From the NCBI GenBank assembly GCA_964247745.1, contig CAXTVT010000122.1:1-7383 (forward strand): a DNA stretch of 7,383 nt, given 5' to 3'. The notes beneath the pieces were generated by a model. That model saw only the letters and a list, made by a program, of their open reading frames with translations, was not told the origin of the DNA and made no database searches. Below, piece by piece: positions 1 through 6,984 of this stretch; positions within the stretch are counted from its first letter, which is position 1; every line of letters starts with the position of its first letter. The position numbers and the translations under genes were made by a program. The stretch comes from RH-AL1 sp964247745 (GTDB lineage Bacteria; Pseudomonadota; Alphaproteobacteria; Rhizobiales; Beijerinckiaceae).

Positions 1-81
1 AACCACGACGACGACCCGCGTGACACGCCTGCCGCACGGGCGGGAGATCGCGCGGCATGGTCCGCGACACGCCGAAAAGGC

Positions 82-110
82 TTGCCCATTCGCGGACGCC
101 CTCGCATTCT
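82..110 (+). promoter_or_regulatory. weak candidate sigma70-like promoter for the MotA/OmpA-like operon
   Basis: TTGCCC at 82-87 and CATTCT at 105-110 are separated by 17 nt. Transcription would start near 117, leaving about 55 nt of leader before the preferred start at 171. The -35 matches the consensus at four of six bases and the -10 at only three, so this is a suggestion only. The rest of 1-170 shows no convincing gene. An ATG at 57 is in frame with the downstream gene, but the 38 residues it would add look non-conserved and precede a natural membrane-protein start. Confidence 0.2.
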
Positions 111-170
111 GGCCCCATTGCGGGCGTGAGGGTTCTGCGCGCACGCGAGACCTCCCGGGACGAGTTCGAG

Positions 171-1130
171 ATGGCCGAGACCGGCGACCTGAGGCGATTG
201 TCGTCACCCCAGATCTTCCTGGTGCGGATCGTCGTCTTCCTGATCCTCGTCGGGTTCATCGCGCTCATCCTCTACAAGACGATCGTCAAGGCGTTCCTGG
301 CGAACCCCGGCCTCAACGCGCTGATCTTCTTCGTGCTGTTCGTCGGCATCGTCTTCGGCCTGCGCAACGTCTTCCGGCTGTTCGGCGAGATCCGCTGGGT
401 CAACGCTTTGCCGCAAGGCCGCGCCGCCGACGTCAAGCCGCCGATCCTGCTGGCGCCGATGGCGACGCTGCTCGGCGACAAGCCGCCGACCGCCGGCATC
501 TCGCCGCTCACGCTGCGCGTCATCCTCGATTCGATCGGCACCCGGCTCGACGAGGCGCGCGAGGTGTCGCGCTATCTCACCGGCCTGCTCATCTTCCTCG
601 GCCTGCTCGGGACCTTCTGGGGCCTGGTCAATACCGTGGGGTCGCTCGGCAACGTCCTGAACTCCCTGCAGACCGGCGGCGATGCCGGCTCGATGTTCGA
701 CGAGCTCAAGACCAACCTGGCGCAGCCGCTCGCGGGCATGGCGGTGTCGTTCACCTCCTCGCTGTTCGGCCTGTCCGGCTCGCTGATCCTCGGCTTCCTC
801 GATCTCCAGGCGGGCCAGGCGCAGAACCGCTTCTACACCGAGCTCGAGGACGCGCTGACGGCCCATACCGCGGTCGACCTGTCGAGCGAGCGCAGCGGGA
901 CGCCCGACCTCAAGGCCGCGCTCGACAAGCTCTCCTCCGGAGGCGACGTCATGCAGCAGCGCGCGAGCCAGGTCGCGATGGCCAATCTCGCCGACGGCAT
1001 CCAGGCGCTGGTGCAGCACATGCGCGCCGAGCAGCAGCAGATCCGCGACTGGGTCGAGGCCCAGGCCGAGCAGAACGGCGAGATCCGGTCGCTGCTGCGC
1101 CGCTTGGCATCCGAGTCGGAGCGCAGCTGA
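171..1130 (+). CDS. MotA/TolQ/ExbB-like proton-channel family membrane protein
   Basis: The protein has 319 aa from ATG 171 and probably acts as the channel half of an ion-driven inner-membrane complex with the next gene product. Four hydrophobic segments are visible at about residues 15-35, 48-68, 135-156 and 186-211. The third contains LGLLGTFWGLVNTV and the fourth PLAGMAVSFTSSLFG, which match the paired TM3/TM4 signature of MotA/TolQ/ExbB channels. The region between TM2 and TM3 is soluble and charged. The tail after about 215 is polar, and 260-319 is Gln/Glu/Arg-rich and helix-forming, so it could be a cytoplasmic coiled coil. An in-frame ATG at 57 would give 357 aa. I prefer 171 because the added N-terminus is Arg/Ser-rich and unlike the family, although no strong Shine-Dalgarno decides the matter. 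The stop overlaps the next start (TGATG), so the two genes are translationally coupled. It is not the classic flagellar MotA: the large cytoplasmic loop is different and no flagellar genes are in view. The family is secure; the specific role is not. Confidence 0.9.
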   Translation: MAETGDLRRLSSPQIFLVRIVVFLILVGFIALILYKTIVKAFLANPGLNALIFFVLFVGIVFGLRNVFRLFGEIRWVNALPQGRAADVKPPILLAPMATLLGDKPPTAGISPLTLRVILDSIGTRLDEAREVSRYLTGLLIFLGLLGTFWGLVNTVGSLGNVLNSLQTGGDAGSMFDELKTNLAQPLAGMAVSFTSSLFGLSGSLILGFLDLQAGQAQNRFYTELEDALTAHTAVDLSSERSGTPDLKAALDKLSSGGDVMQQRASQVAMANLADGIQALVQHMRAEQQQIRDWVEAQAEQNGEIRSLLRRLASESERS

Positions 1131-2155
1131 TGCCGCCGATGCGGCGCGGCCGGCAGCGGCAGATCGACTATTGGCCGGGCTTCGTCGACGCGCTGTCGAC
1201 CATGCTGCTCGCCATCATCTTCCTGCTGTCCGTGTTCATGCTGGCGCAGTTCTTCCTCGCCCGCGAGGTCACCGGCAAGGACACGGCGCTGACCAAGCTC
1301 AACCGCCAGGTCGAGGAGCTGACCTCGCTGCTGGCGCTGGAGCGCGCCGGCAAGCAGTCCGCCGAGACCAGCCTCGCCTCTCTCAACAACACGCTCGCCA
1401 GCGCCACCAAGGAGAAGGCGCGGCTGCAGGGCCTGATCGACTCCACCAGCGCCCAGGCCGCCGGAGCCGGCGGGGCCGCCGCGACCGCGTCCGCGGAGCT
1501 CTCCAAGGAGAAGGAGCTGTCGGTCCGCGCCGCCTCGCAGATCGACGTGCTGAACCAGCAGATCGCCGCGCTGCGCCGGCAGCTCGCCGCCATCGAGGAC
1601 GCGCTGGCCGCCTCCGAAACCCAGGACAAGCAGAGCCAGGCGCGGATCGCCGATCTCGGCTCGCGGCTCAACGTCGCGCTGGCGCAGCGGGTGCAGGAGC
1701 TGAACCGCTACCGCTCCGACTTCTTCGGGCGGCTGCGCCAGATCCTCGGCGACCGGCCCGGCGTCCGCGTCGTCGGCGACCGGTTCGTGTTCCAGTCCGA
1801 GGTGCTGTTCGACAGCGGCCAGGCCCAGATCAATGCCGCCGGCGACGGCGAGCTGGACCAGCTCGCCGCGGCGCTGATCCAGCTGGAGCGGGAGATTCCG
1901 CCCGACATCAACTGGGTGATGCGCGTCGACGGCCATACCGACAGCAAGCGCATCCGCTCGGCCCAGTACAAGTCGAACTGGGAGCTCTCGTCCTCGCGCG
2001 CGATCGCCGTGGTCGAATACCTCGTCGCCAAGGGGGTCGATCCGCACCGGCTGGTCGCCGCCGGGTTCGGCGAATTCTCGCCGATCGACGTCGGGACGAG
2101 CGACGAGGACCTGCGCAAGAACCGCCGCATCGAACTGAAGTTGACCGAGAAATGA
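1130..2155 (+). CDS. MotB/OmpA-like peptidoglycan-binding membrane protein
   Basis: The protein has 341 aa and is the likely stator or anchor partner of the preceding channel protein. The N-terminus is basic and is followed by one membrane segment at about residues 18-43. That segment begins WPGFVDALSTMLL, and D20 sits where MotB carries its ion-binding aspartate. Residues 50-195 are a long Ala/Gln/Glu/Lys-rich helical stretch, probably a periplasmic coiled coil, interrupted by an Ala/Gly-rich segment near 108-122. Residues about 219-338 form an OmpA-C domain: VLFDSG (225-230), VDGHTDS (266-272), NWELSSSRA (283-291), AGFGEFSP (311-318) and KNRRIEL (330-336). This domain is known to bind peptidoglycan in MotB, Pal and OmpA. 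The start ATG overlaps the upstream stop by 1 nt, and its own stop overlaps the next start by 4 nt. The coiled coil between TM and OmpA domain is much longer than in flagellar MotB, which argues for a non-flagellar envelope device. Another Met at residue 4 is possible as the start. Confidence 0.9.
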   Translation: MPPMRRGRQRQIDYWPGFVDALSTMLLAIIFLLSVFMLAQFFLAREVTGKDTALTKLNRQVEELTSLLALERAGKQSAETSLASLNNTLASATKEKARLQGLIDSTSAQAAGAGGAAATASAELSKEKELSVRAASQIDVLNQQIAALRRQLAAIEDALAASETQDKQSQARIADLGSRLNVALAQRVQELNRYRSDFFGRLRQILGDRPGVRVVGDRFVFQSEVLFDSGQAQINAAGDGELDQLAAALIQLEREIPPDINWVMRVDGHTDSKRIRSAQYKSNWELSSSRAIAVVEYLVAKGVDPHRLVAAGFGEFSPIDVGTSDEDLRKNRRIELKLTEK

Positions 2156-2499
2156 CGACGCTCGACGACCGGCTGCAGACGCGCAACGCCGACAAGGCCC
2201 AGGCGCTCGGCGAGGTGGCGGCGGTGCTCGCCATGATCGATGCCGAGCACCGCGATCCCGACGCCTGGGAGCGGCTGTGCCTGTTGCGCGCCTTCAGCCT
2301 GATCTCGGCCGGCTGCTACCTGCTCGCCGTCATGGAGGCGCGCGACGCCTCGCTGAAGCCGGCCGGCTCGGTCGAGGAGATCGCCGCCGAGCCGGTGATC
2401 CAGCGCATCGACCTGCTGACCCTGTTCGAGGCGTTGAAGGAGGCGATGGCCGAGGATGCGCGGCTCTATCCGCACCTCGGCCCGATGGCGCTGGGCTGA
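2152..2499 (+). CDS. small uncharacterised protein coupled to the MotA/OmpA-like pair
   Basis: I do not recognise this 115-aa protein. It starts at an ATGA overlap with the OmpA-like gene, so it is very probably translated by re-initiation and made alongside the two membrane proteins. It looks all-helical. Residues 2-33 are charged and amphipathic, 38-63 (including LLRAFSLISAGCYLLAVM) are much more hydrophobic, and 85-106 form another acidic helix. The hydrophobic stretch contains Arg and Cys and is short for a transmembrane span, so a buried helix of a soluble protein or a membrane-associated hairpin fits better. There is no signal peptide and no known catalytic motif. From the gene order I infer an accessory or regulatory partner of the ion-driven complex. 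The coding call rests on the coupled overlap, codon pattern and clean termination; the function is unknown. Confidence 0.8.
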   Translation: MTTLDDRLQTRNADKAQALGEVAAVLAMIDAEHRDPDAWERLCLLRAFSLISAGCYLLAVMEARDASLKPAGSVEEIAAEPVIQRIDLLTLFEALKEAMAEDARLYPHLGPMALG

Positions 2500-2562
2500 A
2501 CGAGGGCGGCGGGCGCGACCCGACGCGATTGCTGCGACGTTGTCGACCGTATCGGCTTGTCT

Positions 2563-2605
2563 TATTTGATTTCGAAGCCTTTCGATCCTAACTATATTTG
2601 ATTCG
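2563..2605. repeat. 9-bp direct repeat TATTTGATT with 32-bp period in an AT-rich patch
   Basis: TATTTGATT occurs at 2563-2571 and again at 2595-2603, 32 bp apart start to start, or about three helical turns. A second short repeat, TTTCGA, occurs at 2570-2575 and 2580-2585, one turn apart. All of this lies in the 127-nt gap before the Nudix gene, the most AT-rich stretch of the window. Phased repeats at a promoter are compatible with an operator for a dimeric regulator, but no known regulator motif is recognised. Confidence 0.4.
2566..2598 (+). promoter_or_regulatory. candidate promoter region for the Nudix gene
   Basis: The gap after the three-gene operon is AT-rich and ends 29 nt before the Nudix start. 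TTGATT (2566-2571) could be a -35. TATATT (2593-2598) is a good -10, but the spacing is 21 nt. With TTCGAA (2571-2576) as -35 the spacing is 16 nt but the match is poorer. The exact boxes are therefore uncertain, although the base composition and position make a promoter here likely. No strong terminator for the upstream operon is visible in 2500-2560, so read-through is possible. Confidence 0.35.
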
Positions 2606-2626
2606 TTATTTCCCCCTGTCGAGCTC

Positions 2627-3076
2627 ATGTCCGCCCTCTCCTCCAAGGCGATCGCGCCCATCCACCGCGCCCAGGTCGCGGCGCTGCCGGTGCGCACCGG
2701 CCCGAACGGCCCCGAGGTGATGCTGATCACCTCGCGCGAGTCGCGGCGCTGGATCGTGCCCAAGGGCTGGCCGATGAAGGGCCGCAAGGATCACGAGGCG
2801 GCGGCGCAGGAAGCGCTCGAGGAGGCCGGGCTCGAAGGCCGCATCCACAAGCACCCGATCGGCGCCTACACCTACCCCAAGCGCACCGTCGACGCCGTCG
2901 AGCCGTGCCGCGTGATGGTTTACCGGCTGGACGTCGAAGGCGAGCGGCGCTCGTTCCGCGAGCGCGGTCAGCGCGAGCGGCGCTGGCTGCCCGCCGCCGA
3001 GGCCGCCACGCTCGTCGACGAACCGCGCCTCGCCTCGATGATCCGCGCTCTCGCGGACGTCGCCGAGCGGGTTTGA
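2627..3076 (+). CDS. Nudix hydrolase
   Basis: This is a 149-aa single-domain Nudix protein, the usual length for the family. Such enzymes hydrolyse nucleoside diphosphates linked to another group (for example diphosphoinositol polyphosphates, ApnA or oxidised nucleotides), with Mg2+ bound by Glu residues of the Nudix box. The box here runs from G47 to L69 and ends QEALEEAGL. E62, E65 and E66 of the metal-binding helix are present. The first box Glu is Arg (R53) and the usual Arg before the first Glu of REUxEE is Gln (Q61). WIVPKGWPMKG before the box and QRERRWL (115-121) after it resemble an alphaproteobacterial clade related to diphosphoinositol-polyphosphate/diadenosine phosphohydrolases; this is recalled resemblance, and the substrate is not determinable here. 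The gene follows an AT-rich, promoter-like gap and has no obvious Shine-Dalgarno. It is probably transcribed independently of the operon upstream. Confidence 0.9.
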   Translation: MSALSSKAIAPIHRAQVAALPVRTGPNGPEVMLITSRESRRWIVPKGWPMKGRKDHEAAAQEALEEAGLEGRIHKHPIGAYTYPKRTVDAVEPCRVMVYRLDVEGERRSFRERGQRERRWLPAAEAATLVDEPRLASMIRALADVAERV

Positions 3077-3100
3077 GCGCCGAAGAGTGGCCGGATCGAT

Positions 3101-3137
3101 TTCGCCTGTGACCCCCGTGCGCCTGCGGTCAGGCGAA
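3101..3137. terminator. inverted repeats in the convergent gap after the Nudix gene
   Basis: CGCCTG (3120-3125), a CGGT loop and CAGGCG (3130-3135) form a perfect 6-bp hairpin. The same right arm, extended to CAGGCGAA (3130-3137), is also perfectly complementary to TTCGCCTG at 3101-3108, giving a competing larger loop. There is no T-tract on either side, so this is not a canonical intrinsic terminator. The position, 24-60 nt after the Nudix stop and between convergent reading directions, suits a bidirectional transcript end. A second small stem with one G-T pair lies at 3210-3226. Nothing else is recognisable in 3138-3262. Confidence 0.35.
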
Positions 3138-3262
3138 CCCCTCGCCCGACTGCACGATCGTCCGGTGCGGGTGGTAAGCGGCAGTTCCTCAAACGAGCGC
3201 CCGGTGTCCGCTTTGCATGTCGAAGCTGTCTTGGGTGCGGCTCTCAGTTCGCGAGCGAGACA

Positions 3263-3478
3263 CTACTGATCGAGCGGTGCCTTCTCGGCCTGGGAGTTGA
3301 GTGCACGGAAGATGAAGCCGGGGGCGATGCGCGACATCGCGTATAGCGCTTTGGACTGTCCCGGCCGAACCTCCGTCCGCCCGGTGCGCAACGCATTGAG
3401 CAGTGCGGTGGCAACCTTATCGGGGCCGATCTTCGAACCGTCGTAGCGCGCCGTCAGGTCCGTCTCGACCGCGGGCGG
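3263..3478 (-). pseudogene. C-terminal fragment of a short-chain dehydrogenase/reductase
   Basis: Read on the minus strand, this encodes about 71 residues ending in a normal TAG stop. It begins PPAVETDLTARYDGSK and continues through KVATALLNAL, GRTEVRPGQSKALY and MSRIAPGFIFRALN. That order matches the end of classical SDR oxidoreductases (DltE-like type): the post-catalytic P-x-V-x-T-D-(L/M) loop, the helix with V-A-x-A-L-x-x-A-L, the E-V-x-P-G-x-x-K-A-L-Y strand, and the final amphipathic helix. The Rossmann GxxxGxG motif and the YxxxK active site are missing. Upstream in the same frame the sequence is only the antisense of the amine oxidase gene, and no start codon fits. The fragment is therefore a gene remnant without catalytic capacity. 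The breakpoint lies near 3479-3490, next to CCCGGG. Loss by deletion or rearrangement when the neighbouring gene arrived is my inference; an assembly join is the alternative. Confidence 0.65.
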
Positions 3479-3523
3479 GTTCCCGGGATGACAAAGGGGA
3501 CGCCTCCCACCATCTTTCGTCGA

Positions 3524-4798
3524 ATGAGCTCCCATAGCGATCGCCCCGATATCGTGATCGTCGGCGCCGGCGCTGCCGGCATCGCGGCCGGCCGTACCGC
3601 ACGCGCCCACGGCTTCTCCGTCCTCCTGCTCGAAGCCCGCGACCGCGTGGGCGGCCGCGCCCACACCGCGACCTGCGGCACGCCCTACCCGCTCGATCTC
3701 GGCTGCGAATGGCTGCATTCGGCCGACCGCAACGTCTGCGCGGGGCTGGCCCGCGAGCTGGGATTCGCGCTCGACAAGCGCGATCCGCCCTGGCGCAGGC
3801 GGCAGCCGCAGAGCGGCTTCGATCTCGCCGACCAGGACGCCTTCGGCATGGAGCAGGCCGGTTTCTACCGGCGGCTGGACGAGGCGGCGACGGCCGCCGA
3901 GCGGACCGGCGTGGACCGTGCCGCCGTCGAGCTGCTCGACCCGACGGCGCGTTTCGCCGGCCTCACCGACGCGATCTCGACCTATTACAACGGTGCGCCG
4001 CTCGGGCGCGTGTCGGTGGTCGACTTCGGCCGCTACGTCGACACCGAGGAGGATTGGCGCGTCGAGGGCGGTTACGGCGCGATGCTCGCGGCGGCGGCGG
4101 CCGGCCTGCCCGTGCGGTTCGGCTGCGAGGTCACGGCCATCGATCACTCCGGGGCGACGATCCGCCTCGAGACGACCTACGGGACGATCGAAGCCGGCCA
4201 CGTCGTCGTCACCGTGCCGACGAGCGTGCTGGCGGCGGGCGCGATCCGTTTCACGCCGGCGCTCGACGATCATCTCCATGCCGCCGCGCTCCTGCCGCTC
4301 GGCGTCGCCGACAAGCTGATCATGCTCCTCGCCGATCCCGAGGCGGTCGCGCCCGACACGCGTCTGATGGGGTCCGTGACGCGCCGCGACGCCGGGACCT
4401 ACACGTTCCGGCCGCGCGGCCGCGACCTCGTCGAGGGCTATTTCGGCGGGGACTACGCGCGCGCGCTCGAGAAGGGCGGCCTGGCGGCGTTCGCCGATGC
4501 GGCACGGCGCGAGATCGCCGACGCCTACGGTCACGCCTTCGCCGGCGCACTGGTGCCCGTCGTCGCCACCGGCTGGGCCGGCGATCCGCTGTCGCGCGGC
4601 TCGTACTCGCACGCGCTGCCGGGCCATGCCGATGCCCGCGGCGTGCTGGCGCGCCCGGTCGACGGGCGCCTGTTCTTCGCCGGCGAGGCGACCTCACGCC
4701 ATTTCTTCTCGACCGCGCACGGCGCCTTCGAGGAGGGGACGTCGGCGGTCCTGGCCATCGCCGCCGGGTTGCGGATGCGGCGCGCCGCCGCCGGCTGA
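3524..4798 (+). CDS. FAD-dependent amine oxidase (MAO/polyamine oxidase family)
   Basis: This is a flavoprotein of the amine oxidase superfamily, 424 aa from ATG 3524. The family oxidises primary, secondary or polyamines to imines with H2O2 release; the substrate here is unknown. The N-terminal FAD-binding Rossmann motif is DIVIVGAGAAG (GxGxxG at residues 14, 16 and 19), followed by LLEARDRVGGRAHT (35-48), the family's ADP-binding E and GG doublet. ADKLIM carries K264, which aligns in position with the conserved active-site lysine of MAO/PAO. W351 with D354-P and GSYS resembles the W-x-x-DP-x-x-x-GSYS segment. FAGEAT (385-390) with the helix after it is the C-terminal FAD-binding signature. 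There is no signal peptide or membrane tail, so it is probably cytoplasmic. An in-frame ATG at 3488 would add 12 residues. Neither start has a good Shine-Dalgarno; I prefer 3524 because 3488 lies at the breakpoint of the truncated SDR. No transporter or aldehyde dehydrogenase partner is in view. Confidence 0.9.
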   Translation: MSSHSDRPDIVIVGAGAAGIAAGRTARAHGFSVLLLEARDRVGGRAHTATCGTPYPLDLGCEWLHSADRNVCAGLARELGFALDKRDPPWRRRQPQSGFDLADQDAFGMEQAGFYRRLDEAATAAERTGVDRAAVELLDPTARFAGLTDAISTYYNGAPLGRVSVVDFGRYVDTEEDWRVEGGYGAMLAAAAAGLPVRFGCEVTAIDHSGATIRLETTYGTIEAGHVVVTVPTSVLAAGAIRFTPALDDHLHAAALLPLGVADKLIMLLADPEAVAPDTRLMGSVTRRDAGTYTFRPRGRDLVEGYFGGDYARALEKGGLAAFADAARREIADAYGHAFAGALVPVVATGWAGDPLSRGSYSHALPGHADARGVLARPVDGRLFFAGEATSRHFFSTAHGAFEEGTSAVLAIAAGLRMRRAAAG

Positions 4799-4838
4799 CA
4801 CGGACGGGTTCGTCGCGTCGCGGACGAGAGCGGCGGGT

Positions 4839-4867
4839 TTGGAACTCACGTCATTATAGGTTATTCT
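4839..4867 (+). promoter_or_regulatory. candidate sigma70-like promoter for lpdA
   Basis: TTGGAA (4839-4844) and TATTCT (4862-4867) are separated by 17 nt, with four of six consensus matches in each box and a locally AT-rich -10 area. Transcription would start near 4874 and give a leader of about 200 nt before lpdA. The location, 40-70 nt after the amine oxidase stop, supports an independent transcript for lpdA. Confidence 0.4.
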
Positions 4868-4907
4868 ACCAAGAGCGAACTTCGGCCGGCGCGCCGCATC
4901 GCGCCGC

Positions 4908-4921
4908 AAAAAGGGGGGGGG
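4908..4921 (+). other. A5G9 homopolymer tract in the lpdA leader
   Basis: Five A (4908-4912) are followed directly by nine G (4913-4921). A perfect 7-bp stem (CGGCGCG 4887-4893 with CGCGCCG 4900-4906, loop of 6) lies immediately 5' of it. Long G runs are prone to slipped-strand length change and also to sequencing error. The tract is not inside a gene I support, so a change would alter leader length or structure rather than a reading frame. Confidence 0.6.
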
Positions 4922-4939
4922 TGTGAAAGCGAGGACGCC

Positions 4940-5014
4940 CGCCCGGCGGACGATCCGAGGGGGTCGAACGCCCCCATCACCGGGCGCAAAGCCGCCGGGC
5001 GCGCCCGGCGGTTT
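4940..5014 (+). promoter_or_regulatory. leader with competing GC-rich stems upstream of lpdA
   Basis: Three segments can pair in exclusive ways. CGCCCGGCGG occurs at 4940-4949 and again at 5002-5011, and its exact complement CCGCCGGGCG lies at 4992-5001. Pairing with the downstream copy gives a compact hairpin, extended by a G-T and two A-T pairs (4989-4991 with 5012-5014) and followed by only three T. Pairing with the upstream copy gives a 10-bp long-range stem enclosing a smaller GGGGG/CCCCC hairpin (4959-4963 with 4971-4975). A further option is CCGGGCGC (4980-4987) with GCGCCCGG (5001-5008). The layout resembles a terminator/antiterminator switch, but there is no real U-tract, and GC-rich DNA forms such pairs readily. 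No known riboswitch class is recognised. The hairpin could equally be a transcript end for the amine oxidase gene. Confidence 0.4.
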
Positions 5015-5076
5015 CGCCTCGTCCGCATCGGCGCTAAGAGGCAGGCCACGCGCCATCGAACCATCGAGCGAGCATC

Positions 5077-6474
<1,398 letters not shown>

Positions 6475-6477
6475 GAA

Positions 6478-6500
6478 GCTCGGAGATGACACGCCCGAGC
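6478..6500. terminator. hairpin between convergent lpdA and PLA2-like genes
   Basis: GCTCGG (6478-6483) and CCGAGC (6495-6500) form a perfect 6-bp stem with an 11-nt loop. It fills the 30-nt gap between the lpdA stop and the stop of the minus-strand gene. Position suggests a shared bidirectional transcript end. There is no T-tract on either strand and the loop is large, so the structural case is modest. Confidence 0.35.
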
Positions 6501-6504
6501 GGAC

Positions 6505-6984
6505 TCACTTGCAGATCAGCACGACCATGCTGGCCGCCATCGTCGTCGCCAGGACCTGGATGTCGACCGGCGTGCGAGGATCCCGCGCGACCGCCACGGC
6601 ATCGTCGTGCAGGCGGTTGTCGCAGGCGCAGCTCGGCATCTTGCCGGTCTTGGTGCAGGCGTCGTGGTGCATGCAGGCTTCGTCCAGCAGGTCGACCGGC
6701 GGCGTCCCGGGGCGATTGCCGATCCCGCAATAATTGCCATGGATCAGCAGCGGGCCGCGGCGCAGCGCCTTGACGTCGTCCTTCGCCGCGGCGGTGATGT
6801 CGCCTCGTCCCAGATCACGCACCGATTGTCCCACCATCTCCGCCGGCGTGTCCTTGGAAGACGGTGCCACCGCGGCCGCGGGGCTCGCCACTTCCGGGTT
6901 GCTCGGAACGCCGACATCCTGCGCGGAGGCGGGGCACGAGGCGGCGGCGAAGAGAACGGCGAGGACGTGGATCGTGGGACGCAA
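6505..6984 (-). CDS. exported phospholipase A2-like protein
   Basis: The protein has 159 aa from a TTG start. The start is chosen because GGAG (plus-strand CTCC, 6993-6996) lies 8 nt upstream and because it opens directly into a signal peptide, MRPTIHVLAVLF...ASA, with cleavage expected near residue 22 before QDV. The ATG at 7113 would run into the upstream gene and adds an Arg-rich, non-conserved stretch. Residues 23-75 are a Pro/Ala/Ser-rich linker and a helical segment. The core is PLA2-like: the Ca2+ loop NYCGIG (84-89), then D101-x-x-C-M-H-H107-D108-A-C110, corresponding to His48/Asp49 of secreted PLA2, and C119-A-C121-D122, corresponding to the CxCD with the Asp99 catalytic partner. The known family reaction is Ca2+-dependent release of a fatty acid from the sn-2 position of phospholipids. 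One of the two adjacent Cys of the usual CCxxHD is Ala. A short hydrophobic C-terminal helix ends the protein. Export to the periplasm or outside is inferred. It lies 68 nt downstream of the molybdenum hydroxylase gene and could share its transcript. Confidence 0.8.
   Translation of the reverse strand: MRPTIHVLAVLFAAASCPASAQDVGVPSNPEVASPAAAVAPSSKDTPAEMVGQSVRDLGRGDITAAAKDDVKALRRGPLLIHGNYCGIGNRPGTPPVDLLDEACMHHDACTKTGKMPSCACDNRLHDDAVAVARDPRTPVDIQVLATTMAASMVVLICK

Noticed and set aside
57..170. Upstream ATG at 57 as the start of the MotA-like protein
   Set aside because: The extra 38 residues are basic and Ser-rich with no membrane or signal character. ATG 171 gives a typical short cytoplasmic N-terminus before the first membrane helix.
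833..2047. Long minus-strand open frame antisense to the MotA/OmpA-like genes
   Set aside because: It is the low-complexity mirror of GC-rich coding sequence, with no domain, no start signal and clear conserved genes on the plus strand.
171..2499. Zorya-type anti-phage system
   Set aside because: The MotA/MotB-like pair resembles ZorA/ZorB in general architecture, but no ZorC, helicase-like ZorD or nuclease ZorE follows. The third gene is a small helical protein and the fourth a Nudix enzyme with its own promoter region.
3087..3269. 60-aa plus-strand open frame after the Nudix gene
   Set aside because: There is no ribosome binding site, no recognisable motif, and it overlaps the inverted repeats and the end of the SDR fragment.
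4887..4906. Intrinsic terminator on the minus strand at the 7-bp stem next to the A5 run
   Set aside because: On the minus strand the T run comes before the stem rather than after it, so the order is wrong for a terminator.
4923..5076. GTG/ATG-started open frame running from the leader into lpdA in another frame
   Set aside because: It is Arg/Gly-rich, extends as a shadow of lpdA in the wrong frame, and crosses the structured leader. I see no conserved features.
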